A stretch of 40,482 nucleotides of DNA from Hypericibacter sp050729195. GTDB lineage: Bacteria; Pseudomonadota; Alphaproteobacteria; Dongiales; Dongiaceae. The stretch is taken from contig NZ_JBOHKS010000305.1 in NCBI RefSeq assembly GCF_050729195.1, positions 1 through 40,482 on the forward strand. Direction: 5' to 3'. Positions 7,844 to 15,393 of the stretch are shown in pieces. The notes below the pieces were generated by a model. It worked only from the letters and a program-made list of their open reading frames with translations. It was not told the origin of the DNA and did not search any database. The translations under genes and the position numbers were made by a program. The first letter of the stretch is position 1, and the number at the start of each line of letters is the position of its first letter.

Positions 7844-7912
7844 CGAGTCTAGTCGAGAAGCGCCCGCATGGCGAGGCGGCTTGCCGCCATGGCCCTTCAA
7901 CCCCTAGACTCG
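7844..7912. repeat. Nested inverted repeat in the divergent promoter region
   Basis: CGAGTCTAG at 7844-7852 is repeated inverted as CTAGACTCG at 7904-7912. Inside this pair lies a second hairpin, GGCGGC-TT-GCCGCC at about 7875-7888, flanked by CATGG copies. The outer arms are perfect over nine bases. The structure sits between the start of rarD and the start of the molybdopterin oxidoreductase gene, 46 bases before the latter's ATG, so it may be a regulator site, an mRNA leader hairpin or a small palindromic element. Confidence 0.5.
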
Positions 7913-7958
7913 TATTGCCGCCCAAAAAGACGGCGAAGCGGCAGGAGAGGGCCCTTCC

Positions 7959-10028
7959 ATGGCCGGCGAAAAGACCATCATCCGCACCACCTGCCCGCGC
8001 GATTGCTACGACGCCTGCGGCATCGCGGTGGTGCGGCGGGGCGACCATGTGAAGGTGCTGGGCGATCCCGACCACCGGGTGAGCCGCGGTGCCCTCTGCG
8101 GCAAATGCGCGATCGCCTATAACGGCGCCTGGCGCGATCCCCGCCAGCGGGTGATGCAGCCGCTGAAGCGCGTCGGCCCCAAGGGCGAAGGCGAGTTCCA
8201 GGCGATCTCCTGGGCGGAAGCGCTCGAGATCGTCGCCGGCCGGCTCAAGGGCATCGTCGCCAAGAGCGGTCCCGAGCCGATCTTTCATTGCCACTACACC
8301 GGCACCTGCTCGCTGCTGGCGACGGCCTTCCCGATGCGCTTCTTCAACAAGCTCGGCGCCAGCGAGGTCGAGCCGGATTCGATCTGCAATCTCTCGGCCC
8401 ATGTCGCCTTCGGCTATCTCTATGGGACCTCGGGCCTGGGCTTCGATCCGCGCATGGCCAAGGAGGCCGCCTGCATCATGCTCTGGGGCGCCAACCCGTC
8501 CCATTCGGCGCCGCATGCGCACAAGCATTGGCTCAAGGAAGCGCCGGGCCAGGTGATCGTGGTCGATCCCGTCCGTCATGCGACCGCGGCCGAGGCCGAT
8601 CTCCATCTGCAGCCCTTCCCCGGCAGCGACGCAGCGCTGGCCTTCGCCATGCTGCATGTGATCCGGCGCGAGGGACTGCTCGATCGTGACTATCTCGCGC
8701 GCAACAGCATCGGCTGGGAAGAGATCGAGACGCAGCTCGATGCCTGCACGCCCGCCTGGGGCGAGGCGCAGAGCGGCGTGCCGGCCGCGCTGATCGAGCA
8801 GGCGGCGCGCATCTATGGGCGCGGGCCGTCGCTGCTCTGGCTGGGCCAGGGCCTTTGCCGCCAGCCGCTGGGCGGCAACATCTTCCGCGCCGTGGGCCTC
8901 CTGCCGCCGGCGACCGGCAATCTCGGCAAGCCCGGTGCCGGCTTCCTCTTCCTCAATGGCGGCGCCCGCAAGGGCGTCGATGGCGGGGATATCGAGGGAG
9001 CGGATTTGCGTACGCGTCCGCGCCATGCCGTCAGCCATATGGATCTTTGCGAGACGCTCGAGGCGCCCGACAAGATCCAGGCGCTGATCTGCTGGAACAT
9101 CAATATCGCCGCCTCCAATCCGGACCAGGCGCGGCTGCATCGCGCGCTCAAGCGCGAGGATCTCTTCACGGTCGTCATCGATCTCTTCCGCACCGACAGC
9201 GCCGAGCTCGCCGATATCGTGCTGCCGGCGGCGAGCTTCCTCGAGTTCGACGACATCGTCTCCTCCTATTTCGACCTGACCCTGTCGGCGCAGGTTGGCG
9301 CGATCGCGCCCATGGGCGAGGCCTTGCCCAATCAGGAGATCTTCCGCCGCCTCGCGTCCGCGATGGGCTATAGCGAACCGGCGCTCACCGAGTCCGACGC
9401 GCCGATCCTCGATCGCATCGCCAAAGCCTGTGGCGTCGCCGGCGGCTTCGGCGAACTAAAAGCGAAAGCGACGGTCGACGTCTGGGAACAGCCCGTTTCG
9501 CAGTTCGCCGACGGCAAATTCCCGACCCCTTCCGGCAAGATTGAGATCGCCAGCCCGTCGGCCGCGGCCGACGGTCATCCGGCGGCTCCGCAGGCAACCG
9601 TCGATCCGCGACCGGCGGCCGGCCATTACCGCCTGCTGTCGCCCGCCTCGCCCTGGCTGATGAATTCGACCTACGGCAACGATCCGGCGATCCAGACGAA
9701 GATGGGGCCGGAGCGGATCACGATCCATCCGGAGGATGCGGCGCGGCTCGGGATCGAGACCGGCGATCGCGTGCGACTCGAGAACGAGACCGGGCGGCTG
9801 GAGATGAATGTCGAGGTGGCGGCGCTGATACCGCCCGGCGTGTTGCTGGGCTCGAAGAGCCGCTGGCCCAAGGCGCAAAGCGGAAGTCACGCCAACATCA
9901 ACAGCCTCAATCCTGGCCAGAAGAGCGACATGGGCGAGAGCTCGGCGGTCCATGGCATCGAGGTCCGGCTGGTGCCGCTGGGTCGCGGCATGACGGCCTC
10001 GGTCAAGGCGGCGGTGCCGGCAAAGTGA
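7959..10028 (+). CDS. Molybdopterin-dependent oxidoreductase (DMSO reductase superfamily)
   Basis: This is a 689-residue catalytic subunit binding bis-molybdopterin guanine dinucleotide and one Fe-S cluster. The N-terminal cluster motif is complete: Cys12, Cys16, Cys20 (CPRDCYDAC) and Cys47 (LCGKC). Molybdopterin-binding signatures follow, including CIMLWGANPSHSAPH, LICWNINIAASNPDQ and DIVLPAASFLEFDD. The C-terminal molydop-binding domain covers about 545-670 (RITIHPEDAARLGIETGDRV, GVLLGSKSRWPKA). There is no twin-arginine signal, so a cytoplasmic location is likely. No small or membrane subunit is adjacent, so it may act alone or with a separately encoded partner. AGGAG lies about 13-17 bases before the ATG. 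The substrate is undetermined; soluble family members include formate-, nitrate- and sulfoxide-active enzymes. Confidence 0.9.
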   Translation: MAGEKTIIRTTCPRDCYDACGIAVVRRGDHVKVLGDPDHRVSRGALCGKCAIAYNGAWRDPRQRVMQPLKRVGPKGEGEFQAISWAEALEIVAGRLKGIVAKSGPEPIFHCHYTGTCSLLATAFPMRFFNKLGASEVEPDSICNLSAHVAFGYLYGTSGLGFDPRMAKEAACIMLWGANPSHSAPHAHKHWLKEAPGQVIVVDPVRHATAAEADLHLQPFPGSDAALAFAMLHVIRREGLLDRDYLARNSIGWEEIETQLDACTPAWGEAQSGVPAALIEQAARIYGRGPSLLWLGQGLCRQPLGGNIFRAVGLLPPATGNLGKPGAGFLFLNGGARKGVDGGDIEGADLRTRPRHAVSHMDLCETLEAPDKIQALICWNINIAASNPDQARLHRALKREDLFTVVIDLFRTDSAELADIVLPAASFLEFDDIVSSYFDLTLSAQVGAIAPMGEALPNQEIFRRLASAMGYSEPALTESDAPILDRIAKACGVAGGFGELKAKATVDVWEQPVSQFADGKFPTPSGKIEIASPSAAADGHPAAPQATVDPRPAAGHYRLLSPASPWLMNSTYGNDPAIQTKMGPERITIHPEDAARLGIETGDRVRLENETGRLEMNVEVAALIPPGVLLGSKSRWPKAQSGSHANINSLNPGQKSDMGESSAVHGIEVRLVPLGRGMTASVKAAVPAK

Positions 10029-10048
10029 CGCCGGCGATCAGCGGAAAT

Positions 10049-10783
10049 TCAGTTTGCTGAGTCCTGCTGGATCTCCAGCGAATCGATGCGGTGCTTGAAC
10101 TCGTCGTTGCGGCTGGTGGCGCCGTCGCCGCTGACGATGGTGCCTTCGGTCAGCTTGGCCGGGTCGATGCCCATGGCCTTGAGCTTGGCCTTGGGCGGCA
10201 GGAACAGGTCATGTTCCTCGTCCAGCACGCGGATGACGATCAGCGTGTAATCCTTCTCGAACGCCACGCGCCGGATCGGGCCGCCGATATTGAGCGACGT
10301 GCTGTCGTCATAGGCATCGGCGGGTTCGGGGTCGTCGTTGTTGGCGCGTTTGATCGCATCGAGATTCATCCCGAAGATCGTGCCGGTGATGGCCCAGACC
10401 GAGCCCTCCTTGACGAAGTCGGTCTGCATCTCGACATGGGCGAGCTTGCCTTCGTCGTCGAGCATCTCGTTGACGGTATAGAGGCTGGCGGTGTGGGCGG
10501 CCTTGTCCTCGGTCACCTTCTGGACCGTGAAGCTCTTCGGCGCCGTCTTCTGCATCCAGTCCGACGCCATCTTGCGCTTGTCGGGATCGTCGCCGATCTC
10601 GCCGCGAAAGAGCTTCTGCTGCTCCTTGGCGAAGAAGCCGAGCGCCTTGTCGATGTCGCCCGCCTTCTGCGCGTCGTAATAGCCTTGAAGACGCTGGGTC
10701 AGGATCGTCTGCACGTCGGCGGCCTCCGCTCGAGGGGTGACACAGAACGCAATCAGGGCAAACGCGATCCAGAAAGGACGCAT
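10049..10783 (-). CDS. Exported protein of unknown function
   Basis: This 244-residue protein has a clear Sec signal peptide (MRPFWIAFALIAFCVTPRAEA, probable cleavage after AEA), so it is predicted periplasmic. Residues about 25-145 have alternating helix/strand character with a YYDAQKAGDIDKALGFF start, reminiscent of NTF2/SnoaL-like domains that often begin in this way. That resemblance is a guess from pattern only. The second half contains GGPIRRVAFEKDYTLIVIRV and ends in a charged tail. I do not recognise the family. It is convergent with the molybdopterin oxidoreductase gene, 20 bases apart, and lies just downstream of the exported TPR gene on the same strand (103 bases), so those two exported proteins may be co-expressed. 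Confidence 0.75.
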   Translation of the reverse strand: MRPFWIAFALIAFCVTPRAEAADVQTILTQRLQGYYDAQKAGDIDKALGFFAKEQQKLFRGEIGDDPDKRKMASDWMQKTAPKSFTVQKVTEDKAAHTASLYTVNEMLDDEGKLAHVEMQTDFVKEGSVWAITGTIFGMNLDAIKRANNDDPEPADAYDDSTSLNIGGPIRRVAFEKDYTLIVIRVLDEEHDLFLPPKAKLKAMGIDPAKLTEGTIVSGDGATSRNDEFKHRIDSLEIQQDSAN

Positions 10784-10886
10784 GATTCAACTCCAGAACA
10801 AGGCGCGGAGTGTGACATGCGTGGCGCGATCGCGGCAAGATTGAGCGGGGAATTCTTTCCGGGCGAATCGGGCGGCGGAACGCCGG

Positions 10887-11483
10887 CTAGATCGATTTAT
10901 CCTGCAGCTGCTTGCGCAGCGTGTCGGCGTTCATGCGGGCCCCCTGCATCAGGGGATAGACCTCGAGCGCCCGCTCGAAGGCGTCGAGCGCCTGTTCGGT
11001 ATGGTCGAGCTCGACCTGGACCAGGCCCAGCCCGGAGAGGGCGCCGAAATGGCGCGGCTCGAGCTCGAGCGTATGGCCGATCTCGTCCAACGAATCCCGA
11101 TAATCGCCGGTCAGGTAGTGAACCGTCGCGAGCTTGTTCCAGCCTTCCGCGAAATCGGGCGCGATCTGCGTCACTTGCGTGAAGGCGTCGATCGCCATCT
11201 TGAAATCCGAGGCGGACATGGCGGCAACGCCGGTGTTCATCAGCTTCAGCACCTCGGGATTGTCGGAATGGAACCACAAGGTCCAGATCAACCCCTCGAC
11301 CTGCTGCGCGGCACCGGGATCGGGCGCCTTCTTGAGCAGATCGAACAGTTCCGGCAGGCGCGGATCCTTCTGGTCCGCGAATGCCGCGCCGGGCGTCATC
11401 AGCGCGACCGCGACGAGCAACCCCAGGGCCACCACGCAACGCCGCAATGTCCTGAACCGGTTGGATAATGAACGGCTTGTCAT
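10887..11483 (-). CDS. Exported TPR-repeat protein
   Basis: The 198-residue product has an N-terminal signal peptide (basic RSLSNRFRTLRR, then CVVALGLLVAVALMTPGAAFA), so it is predicted periplasmic. The ATG at 11483 is chosen because it starts exactly at this signal peptide; the longer open frame to 11636 adds 51 low-complexity residues. About residues 75-180 hold three TPR-like units: MNTGVAAMSASDFKMAIDAF, WNKLATVHYLTGDYRDSLDE and LSGLGLVQVELDHTEQALDA. The repeats give a small protein-protein interaction scaffold. An N-terminal segment (PELFDLLKKAPDPGAAQQVE) resembles a pattern common in alphaproteobacterial exported TPR proteins. It is divergent from the DUF2817 gene. Confidence 0.85.
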   Translation of the reverse strand: MTSRSLSNRFRTLRRCVVALGLLVAVALMTPGAAFADQKDPRLPELFDLLKKAPDPGAAQQVEGLIWTLWFHSDNPEVLKLMNTGVAAMSASDFKMAIDAFTQVTQIAPDFAEGWNKLATVHYLTGDYRDSLDEIGHTLELEPRHFGALSGLGLVQVELDHTEQALDAFERALEVYPLMQGARMNADTLRKQLQDKSI

Positions 11484-11626
11484 GGTCGGGCGCCTCGTGA
11501 ATCCGATCTCCCTGTCATTGAGTATGGCCCTCGACAGCCTCCGCTCCAACGGCGGCAAGAGCCCTTGCCGGGTCCGCACCGCTGGTCGAAAGTGGCGCCC
11601 ACCCTGCCCCTTTCCGGAGACCGGTT

Positions 11627-12712
11627 TTGGCCGCATCGACTTACTTTTCAGTCCACTACGCCGAGGCGCGCGGCAAGTTCCTGGCCGCGGCGAAGGCCAC
11701 CGGCGGCCGCTTGACCTCTCATCAAAATCCCGCGAGCGGGCCGGGCGGCGAAGCGCTCTTCACCGACATCGCGCGGTTCGGGCCCGAGCGGGCGGAGCGG
11801 ATCCTGCTGATCAAGTCGGGAACCCACGGCGTCGAAGGGTTTCTGGGATCCGGCATCGAGGTCGGGCTGCTCGAGAGCGGTGTCCTGCGCAGGCTGCCTG
11901 ACGGCGTCGGCGTCATCATGCTCCATGCGCTCAATCCCTTCGGCTTCGCCTGGCTGCGGCGCACCAACGAAAGCAACATCGATCTCAACCGGAATTTCGT
12001 CGATCACGCACGGCCCCATCCGCATAACCGCGCCTATGAGGAACTCAGGAATTTCATCTGCCCGCGTTCCTGGACGGCCGGGCAGCGCCAGGAAGCCGAC
12101 GAGCGGCTCTATGCCTATGGCTCGCAGCATGGCGATGCGGCGCTGCAGGCCGCGATCACGGCGGGCCAGTACGTCCATGCCGAGGGCGTGTTCTATGGCG
12201 GCCTGGCACCGAGCTGGTCGAACCAGGTCCTGACCCGGCTCGCGGGCGAGATCGCGCACGAGGCGCGCCAGGTCGCGGTGATCGATCTCCATAGCGGGCT
12301 CGGACCCTATGGCTATGGCGAGATCATGAACGGCCATGCGCCGGGCCTGCCGGCCTTCGCGCGCATCGAGGACTGGTTCGGCGGCGAGGCGACCTCCTAT
12401 GCCAGCGGCGATTCCTCATCCTCGGTCCTGACCGGCGACACGCTGACCGGCATCGAGCGCGCCATGCCCGGCATCACGCTCAGCGGCGTCACGCTCGAAT
12501 ATGGCACGCTGCCCTTGAAGGCGATGATCGACGCCGTGCGCGCCGACAACTGGCTCCATGTCCATGGCAAGCTCGATTCGCCCGAAGGCCGCGCCATCAA
12601 ACAGGAAATCCGCGCCGCCTTTTATCCCGACCATGACGACTGGAAGAACGCGGCGTGGGAACGCGGGGAAGACGTCACGCGCCGGATGCTGAAGGGGTTG
12701 GCGGAGGAGTAA
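11627..12712 (+). CDS. DUF2817 zinc carboxypeptidase-like protein (M14 superfamily)
   Basis: This is a 361-residue putative metallopeptidase of the DUF2817 family, which belongs with M14 carboxypeptidases and succinylglutamate desuccinylase-like enzymes. The first zinc motif appears as SGTHGVEGFLGSG (His and Glu ligands), followed by ALNPFGFAWLRRTNESNIDLNRNF, in which the R-x-N-x-x-x-x-D-x-N-R-N segment matches the substrate-binding NxDLNRNF signature. A third ligand is probably the His in VIDLHSGLGPYG, and a catalytic Glu may lie in TLEYGTLP. There is no signal peptide, so it is predicted cytoplasmic. The start is TTG at 11627, preceded by GGAGA about eight bases upstream; no ATG is available near this position. 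It is transcribed away from the TPR gene. The substrate is unknown. Confidence 0.88.
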   Translation: MAASTYFSVHYAEARGKFLAAAKATGGRLTSHQNPASGPGGEALFTDIARFGPERAERILLIKSGTHGVEGFLGSGIEVGLLESGVLRRLPDGVGVIMLHALNPFGFAWLRRTNESNIDLNRNFVDHARPHPHNRAYEELRNFICPRSWTAGQRQEADERLYAYGSQHGDAALQAAITAGQYVHAEGVFYGGLAPSWSNQVLTRLAGEIAHEARQVAVIDLHSGLGPYGYGEIMNGHAPGLPAFARIEDWFGGEATSYASGDSSSSVLTGDTLTGIERAMPGITLSGVTLEYGTLPLKAMIDAVRADNWLHVHGKLDSPEGRAIKQEIRAAFYPDHDDWKNAAWERGEDVTRRMLKGLAEE

Positions 12713-12724
12713 CCGCCATTCTGT

Positions 12725-12816
12725 CTCCTCCCCCTTCAAGGGAGGATTAAGGAGGGGGCCGCCGCGCTGTCGATCGCGTCTACCCCTTCCTAGCCTTCCC
12801 CCGAGACGGGGGAAGG
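12725..12816. terminator. Two palindromes between convergent genes
   Basis: In the gap between the DUF2817 stop (plus) and the glcF stop (minus) lie two hairpins. One is CCTCCC-loop-GGGAGG within 12727-12745, followed by a related GGAGGGGG run. The other is a perfect nine-pair stem, CCTTCCCCC/GGGGGAAGG, at 12794-12802 and 12808-12816 with loop GAGAC. Their position at a convergent junction fits bidirectional termination. Their sequence also resembles the other C-rich/G-rich palindromes in this window. Confidence 0.6.
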
Positions 12817-12828
12817 GACAAATTGCGT

Positions 12829-14139
12829 TTACGGCAACCCCGCCGGTTTCGGCCCGCCCGTGGCCCAATCCAGCAGCTCCACCGTGTGCAGCACGGGTTG
12901 GTTCCCGAAGCGGCCGATCTGGACCATGCAGCCGATATTGCCGGTGGCGACGATGGCGGCACCTGTGGCGGCCAGATGGCCGGCCTTGCGCTGGCCGAGC
13001 TGCGAGGCGATCTCGGGTTGGAGCAGATTGTAGGTGCCGGCCGAGCCGCAGCAGAGATGCCCTTCGGCCGGTTCCTTGACCGCGAAGCCCGCCGCCGACA
13101 GCAGGTCCACCGGCGGACGCTTCACTTTCTGGCCATGCTGCATCGAGCAGGCCGAGTGATAGGCGACATCGAGGCCCGGCTGATAGTCGGGTGCCGGCGC
13201 GCTCATATCGAGGCCGAGCTCGGCCATGAATTCGGTGATGTCGCGCGTGAGCGCGCTGATCGCGGCCGCGCGGTCCTTCCAGAGCGGGTCGGTCCGCAGC
13301 ATGAAGCCGTAATCCTTGATCACCGTGCCGCAGCCCGATGCCGTGACAAGGATCGCGTCAAGCGGGCCCGCGGCGATCACGCGCTCCCAGGCGGCGATGT
13401 TCTGGCGCGCGCGCGCCAGCGCCTCCTCCTCCGCGCCCAGATGATGGGCGAGCGCCCCGCAGCAGCCCGATCCCGGTGACGGCACGAGCTCGACGCCATG
13501 GCGCGCCAGCAGCCGCTCGGTCGCGCGGTCGATCTCGGGCGCCATCGCCTGCTGCACGCAAGAGCCCAGCATGGCGACGCGTTTGCGCGCCACGCCGCCG
13601 GTCATCCGCGCGCGATCGAGGCTTGGCGCCGTCGCGGCCCGCGCCGGGCGCGGCCGGCGCGCCGGGATCATGTCGGCCAGCGCCTTGAACCGGCCGGGCA
13701 GACGCTGCAGCAAGGGCTTGAACAGGGCGCCCAGCACCAGGGCCGGCCCGAACAGATAAGGCTTCGGCAACAGCCAGCGCAGGCCCGCGCGCATCAGCCG
13801 GTCGCCGCGCGGACGCTCATAGGTCTCCTCGATATGGGCACGCGCGATGTCGACCAGATGCATGTAATGCACGCCCGACGGACAGGTCGTCATGCAGGAG
13901 AGGCAGGAGAGGCAGCGGTCGATATGGAGCGTCGTGTCCCGATCCGCCGGCTTGTCGTTCTCCAGCATGTCCTTGATGAGATAGATCCGGCCCCGCGGGC
14001 TGTCGAGCTCGTCGCCCAGCAGCACATAAGTGGGACAGGTGGCGAGGCAGAAGCCGCAATGGACGCAAGTCCGCAGAATCTTCTCAGCGGCCTCGTTGTC
14101 CGGATTGGCCAGTTGCGAGAGGGTGAAGTGGGTCTGCAT
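12829..14139 (-). CDS. glcF: Glycolate oxidase iron-sulfur subunit GlcF
   Basis: This is the electron-transfer subunit of glycolate dehydrogenase (glycolate to glyoxylate), associated with the inner face of the membrane. The 436 residues match the family. The N-terminus carries two 4Fe-4S motifs, CVHCGFCLATCPTY (about 25-38) and CLSCLSCMTTCPSG (about 75-88). Two CCG cysteine-rich domains follow, visible as GSGCCGALAHHLGA (about 222-236) and HLCCGSAGTYNLLQ (about 362-376). The ATG at 14139 lies six bases after the glcE stop, so the three glc genes form one tight operon in the order glcD-glcE-glcF. The hairpin pair just beyond its stop probably ends the transcript. Confidence 0.95.
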   Translation of the reverse strand: MQTHFTLSQLANPDNEAAEKILRTCVHCGFCLATCPTYVLLGDELDSPRGRIYLIKDMLENDKPADRDTTLHIDRCLSCLSCMTTCPSGVHYMHLVDIARAHIEETYERPRGDRLMRAGLRWLLPKPYLFGPALVLGALFKPLLQRLPGRFKALADMIPARRPRPARAATAPSLDRARMTGGVARKRVAMLGSCVQQAMAPEIDRATERLLARHGVELVPSPGSGCCGALAHHLGAEEEALARARQNIAAWERVIAAGPLDAILVTASGCGTVIKDYGFMLRTDPLWKDRAAAISALTRDITEFMAELGLDMSAPAPDYQPGLDVAYHSACSMQHGQKVKRPPVDLLSAAGFAVKEPAEGHLCCGSAGTYNLLQPEIASQLGQRKAGHLAATGAAIVATGNIGCMVQIGRFGNQPVLHTVELLDWATGGPKPAGLP

Positions 14140-14145
14140 CGATTC

Positions 14146-15387
14146 CTAACCCATCCGTCCGCGATTCAAGATGGCGAGCGGATCGAACGACGCCTTGACC
14201 CGCCGGCTCAAGGCCGCGAGCGCCGGCGCTTCCGGCTCGAACACCGGCACCGAACGGCGCACGGCGAGCTCGGCGCGGATCAAGGTCGCATGGCCCGCGG
14301 GCGCACCGTCCTGGCCTTGCAACGCGCCACGCACAAGGGCCGCATGGGCGTCGGGCGCGTGGGGCAGCGCCAGCCAGATGAGGCCGCCACCCCAATCATA
14401 GAGATGACGCGCACCCGGCCGCGCACTCTGGATCGCGGCCACGACGCGAGGCGCCTCGCTGGGCGCGACCGAGATCCGCCAGAGCGGCATGCGCGGATCG
14501 AGGCGTGAAGCGGCGAAACTGCTCACATCGCGGATCTCGCGCCAGAAGGTCGCGGATTCGGCAGGCTCGAGAATAAGCGTTTGAACGCCGAATTGCTGGA
14601 GCCAGGCCGCCAGCGCGCCGACCCGATAGCTGACCGAGGCGGGCGGGCCCTCGACGCGCAGCGCCGTGACACCACCGCCGGTCTCGGCCACGCGATCGAC
14701 CGCGCTCAACCCCGCCTCGCCCGCCGGCAGATGCGCGGCACCGGAAATCTCATGCGGGCTGCCGAGCGCCACCGCCATCGCCTCGATCGCGCGCGCATCA
14801 CCGAGCCCGACCAGCATCAGCGTGCGCGTCGTCTCGGGCGCCGGATGGACGCGCACCGTGATCTCGGTCATGGCGGCGAGCGTGCCATGCGAGCCCGCGA
14901 GTAATTTCGGCAGATCGTAGCCGGTGACGTTCTTGACCACGCGCCCGCCGGCCTTGAAGACCTCGCCCCGGCCCGATACCGCGGCGAATCCCAGGAAATG
15001 ATCGCGCGCGGCGCCGGCCTTGAGACGGCGCGGACCGCCGAGATTGCAGGCGATGGCCCCACCGATGCTGCCGCTGCCGGCCGCCCCGCCATAGAGCGGC
15101 GCCAGGTCGGGCGGCTCGAAGGCGAGGATCTGGCCGCGCTGCGCGATCACCGCCTCGATCTCGGCGAGCGAAGTCCCCGCGCCGGCCTTGAGCACCAGCT
15201 CGTCGGGCTCATAGAGCTGGATACCGGCGAGCCGCGACATGTCGATCACGGCCTGCGCCTCGACCGGATGTCCCAGCTCGCGCTTGCTGCCGCGGCCCAG
15301 GATCTCGAGCGGAATCGCGCGCTCGGCCGCACCGGCCACGGCGGCGCGCAGCTCCTCGATGCTCAGGGGCCTGATCGTCTCGATCAT
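14146..15387 (-). CDS. glcE: Glycolate oxidase FAD-binding subunit GlcE
   Basis: This is the second flavin-binding subunit of glycolate dehydrogenase, with 413 residues. It has a PCMH/FAD_binding_4 fold in the first half: PLEILGRGSKRELG (about 28-41), LVLKAGAGTSLAEIE (about 64-78), and GGAAGSGSIGGAIACNLGGP around 100-119 for FAD contacts. These are followed by GGRVVKNVTGYDLPKLLAGS (about 147-166). The C-terminal portion is the shorter GlcE-type cap rather than the full GlcD FAD-oxidase C domain. The ATG at 15387 follows the glcD stop by six bases, and the stop lies six bases from glcF, so translation is probably coupled. GlcE partners GlcD and GlcF; all three are required in E. coli. Confidence 0.95.
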   Translation of the reverse strand: MIETIRPLSIEELRAAVAGAAERAIPLEILGRGSKRELGHPVEAQAVIDMSRLAGIQLYEPDELVLKAGAGTSLAEIEAVIAQRGQILAFEPPDLAPLYGGAAGSGSIGGAIACNLGGPRRLKAGAARDHFLGFAAVSGRGEVFKAGGRVVKNVTGYDLPKLLAGSHGTLAAMTEITVRVHPAPETTRTLMLVGLGDARAIEAMAVALGSPHEISGAAHLPAGEAGLSAVDRVAETGGGVTALRVEGPPASVSYRVGALAAWLQQFGVQTLILEPAESATFWREIRDVSSFAASRLDPRMPLWRISVAPSEAPRVVAAIQSARPGARHLYDWGGGLIWLALPHAPDAHAALVRGALQGQDGAPAGHATLIRAELAVRRSVPVFEPEAPALAALSRRVKASFDPLAILNRGRMG

Positions 15388-15393
15388 GGGGAA

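Noticed and set aside
12713..12828. CRISPR-like or tRNA-like repeats in the convergent gap
   Set aside because: The repeats are two unrelated hairpins without spacers or direct repeats, and no cloverleaf can be drawn.
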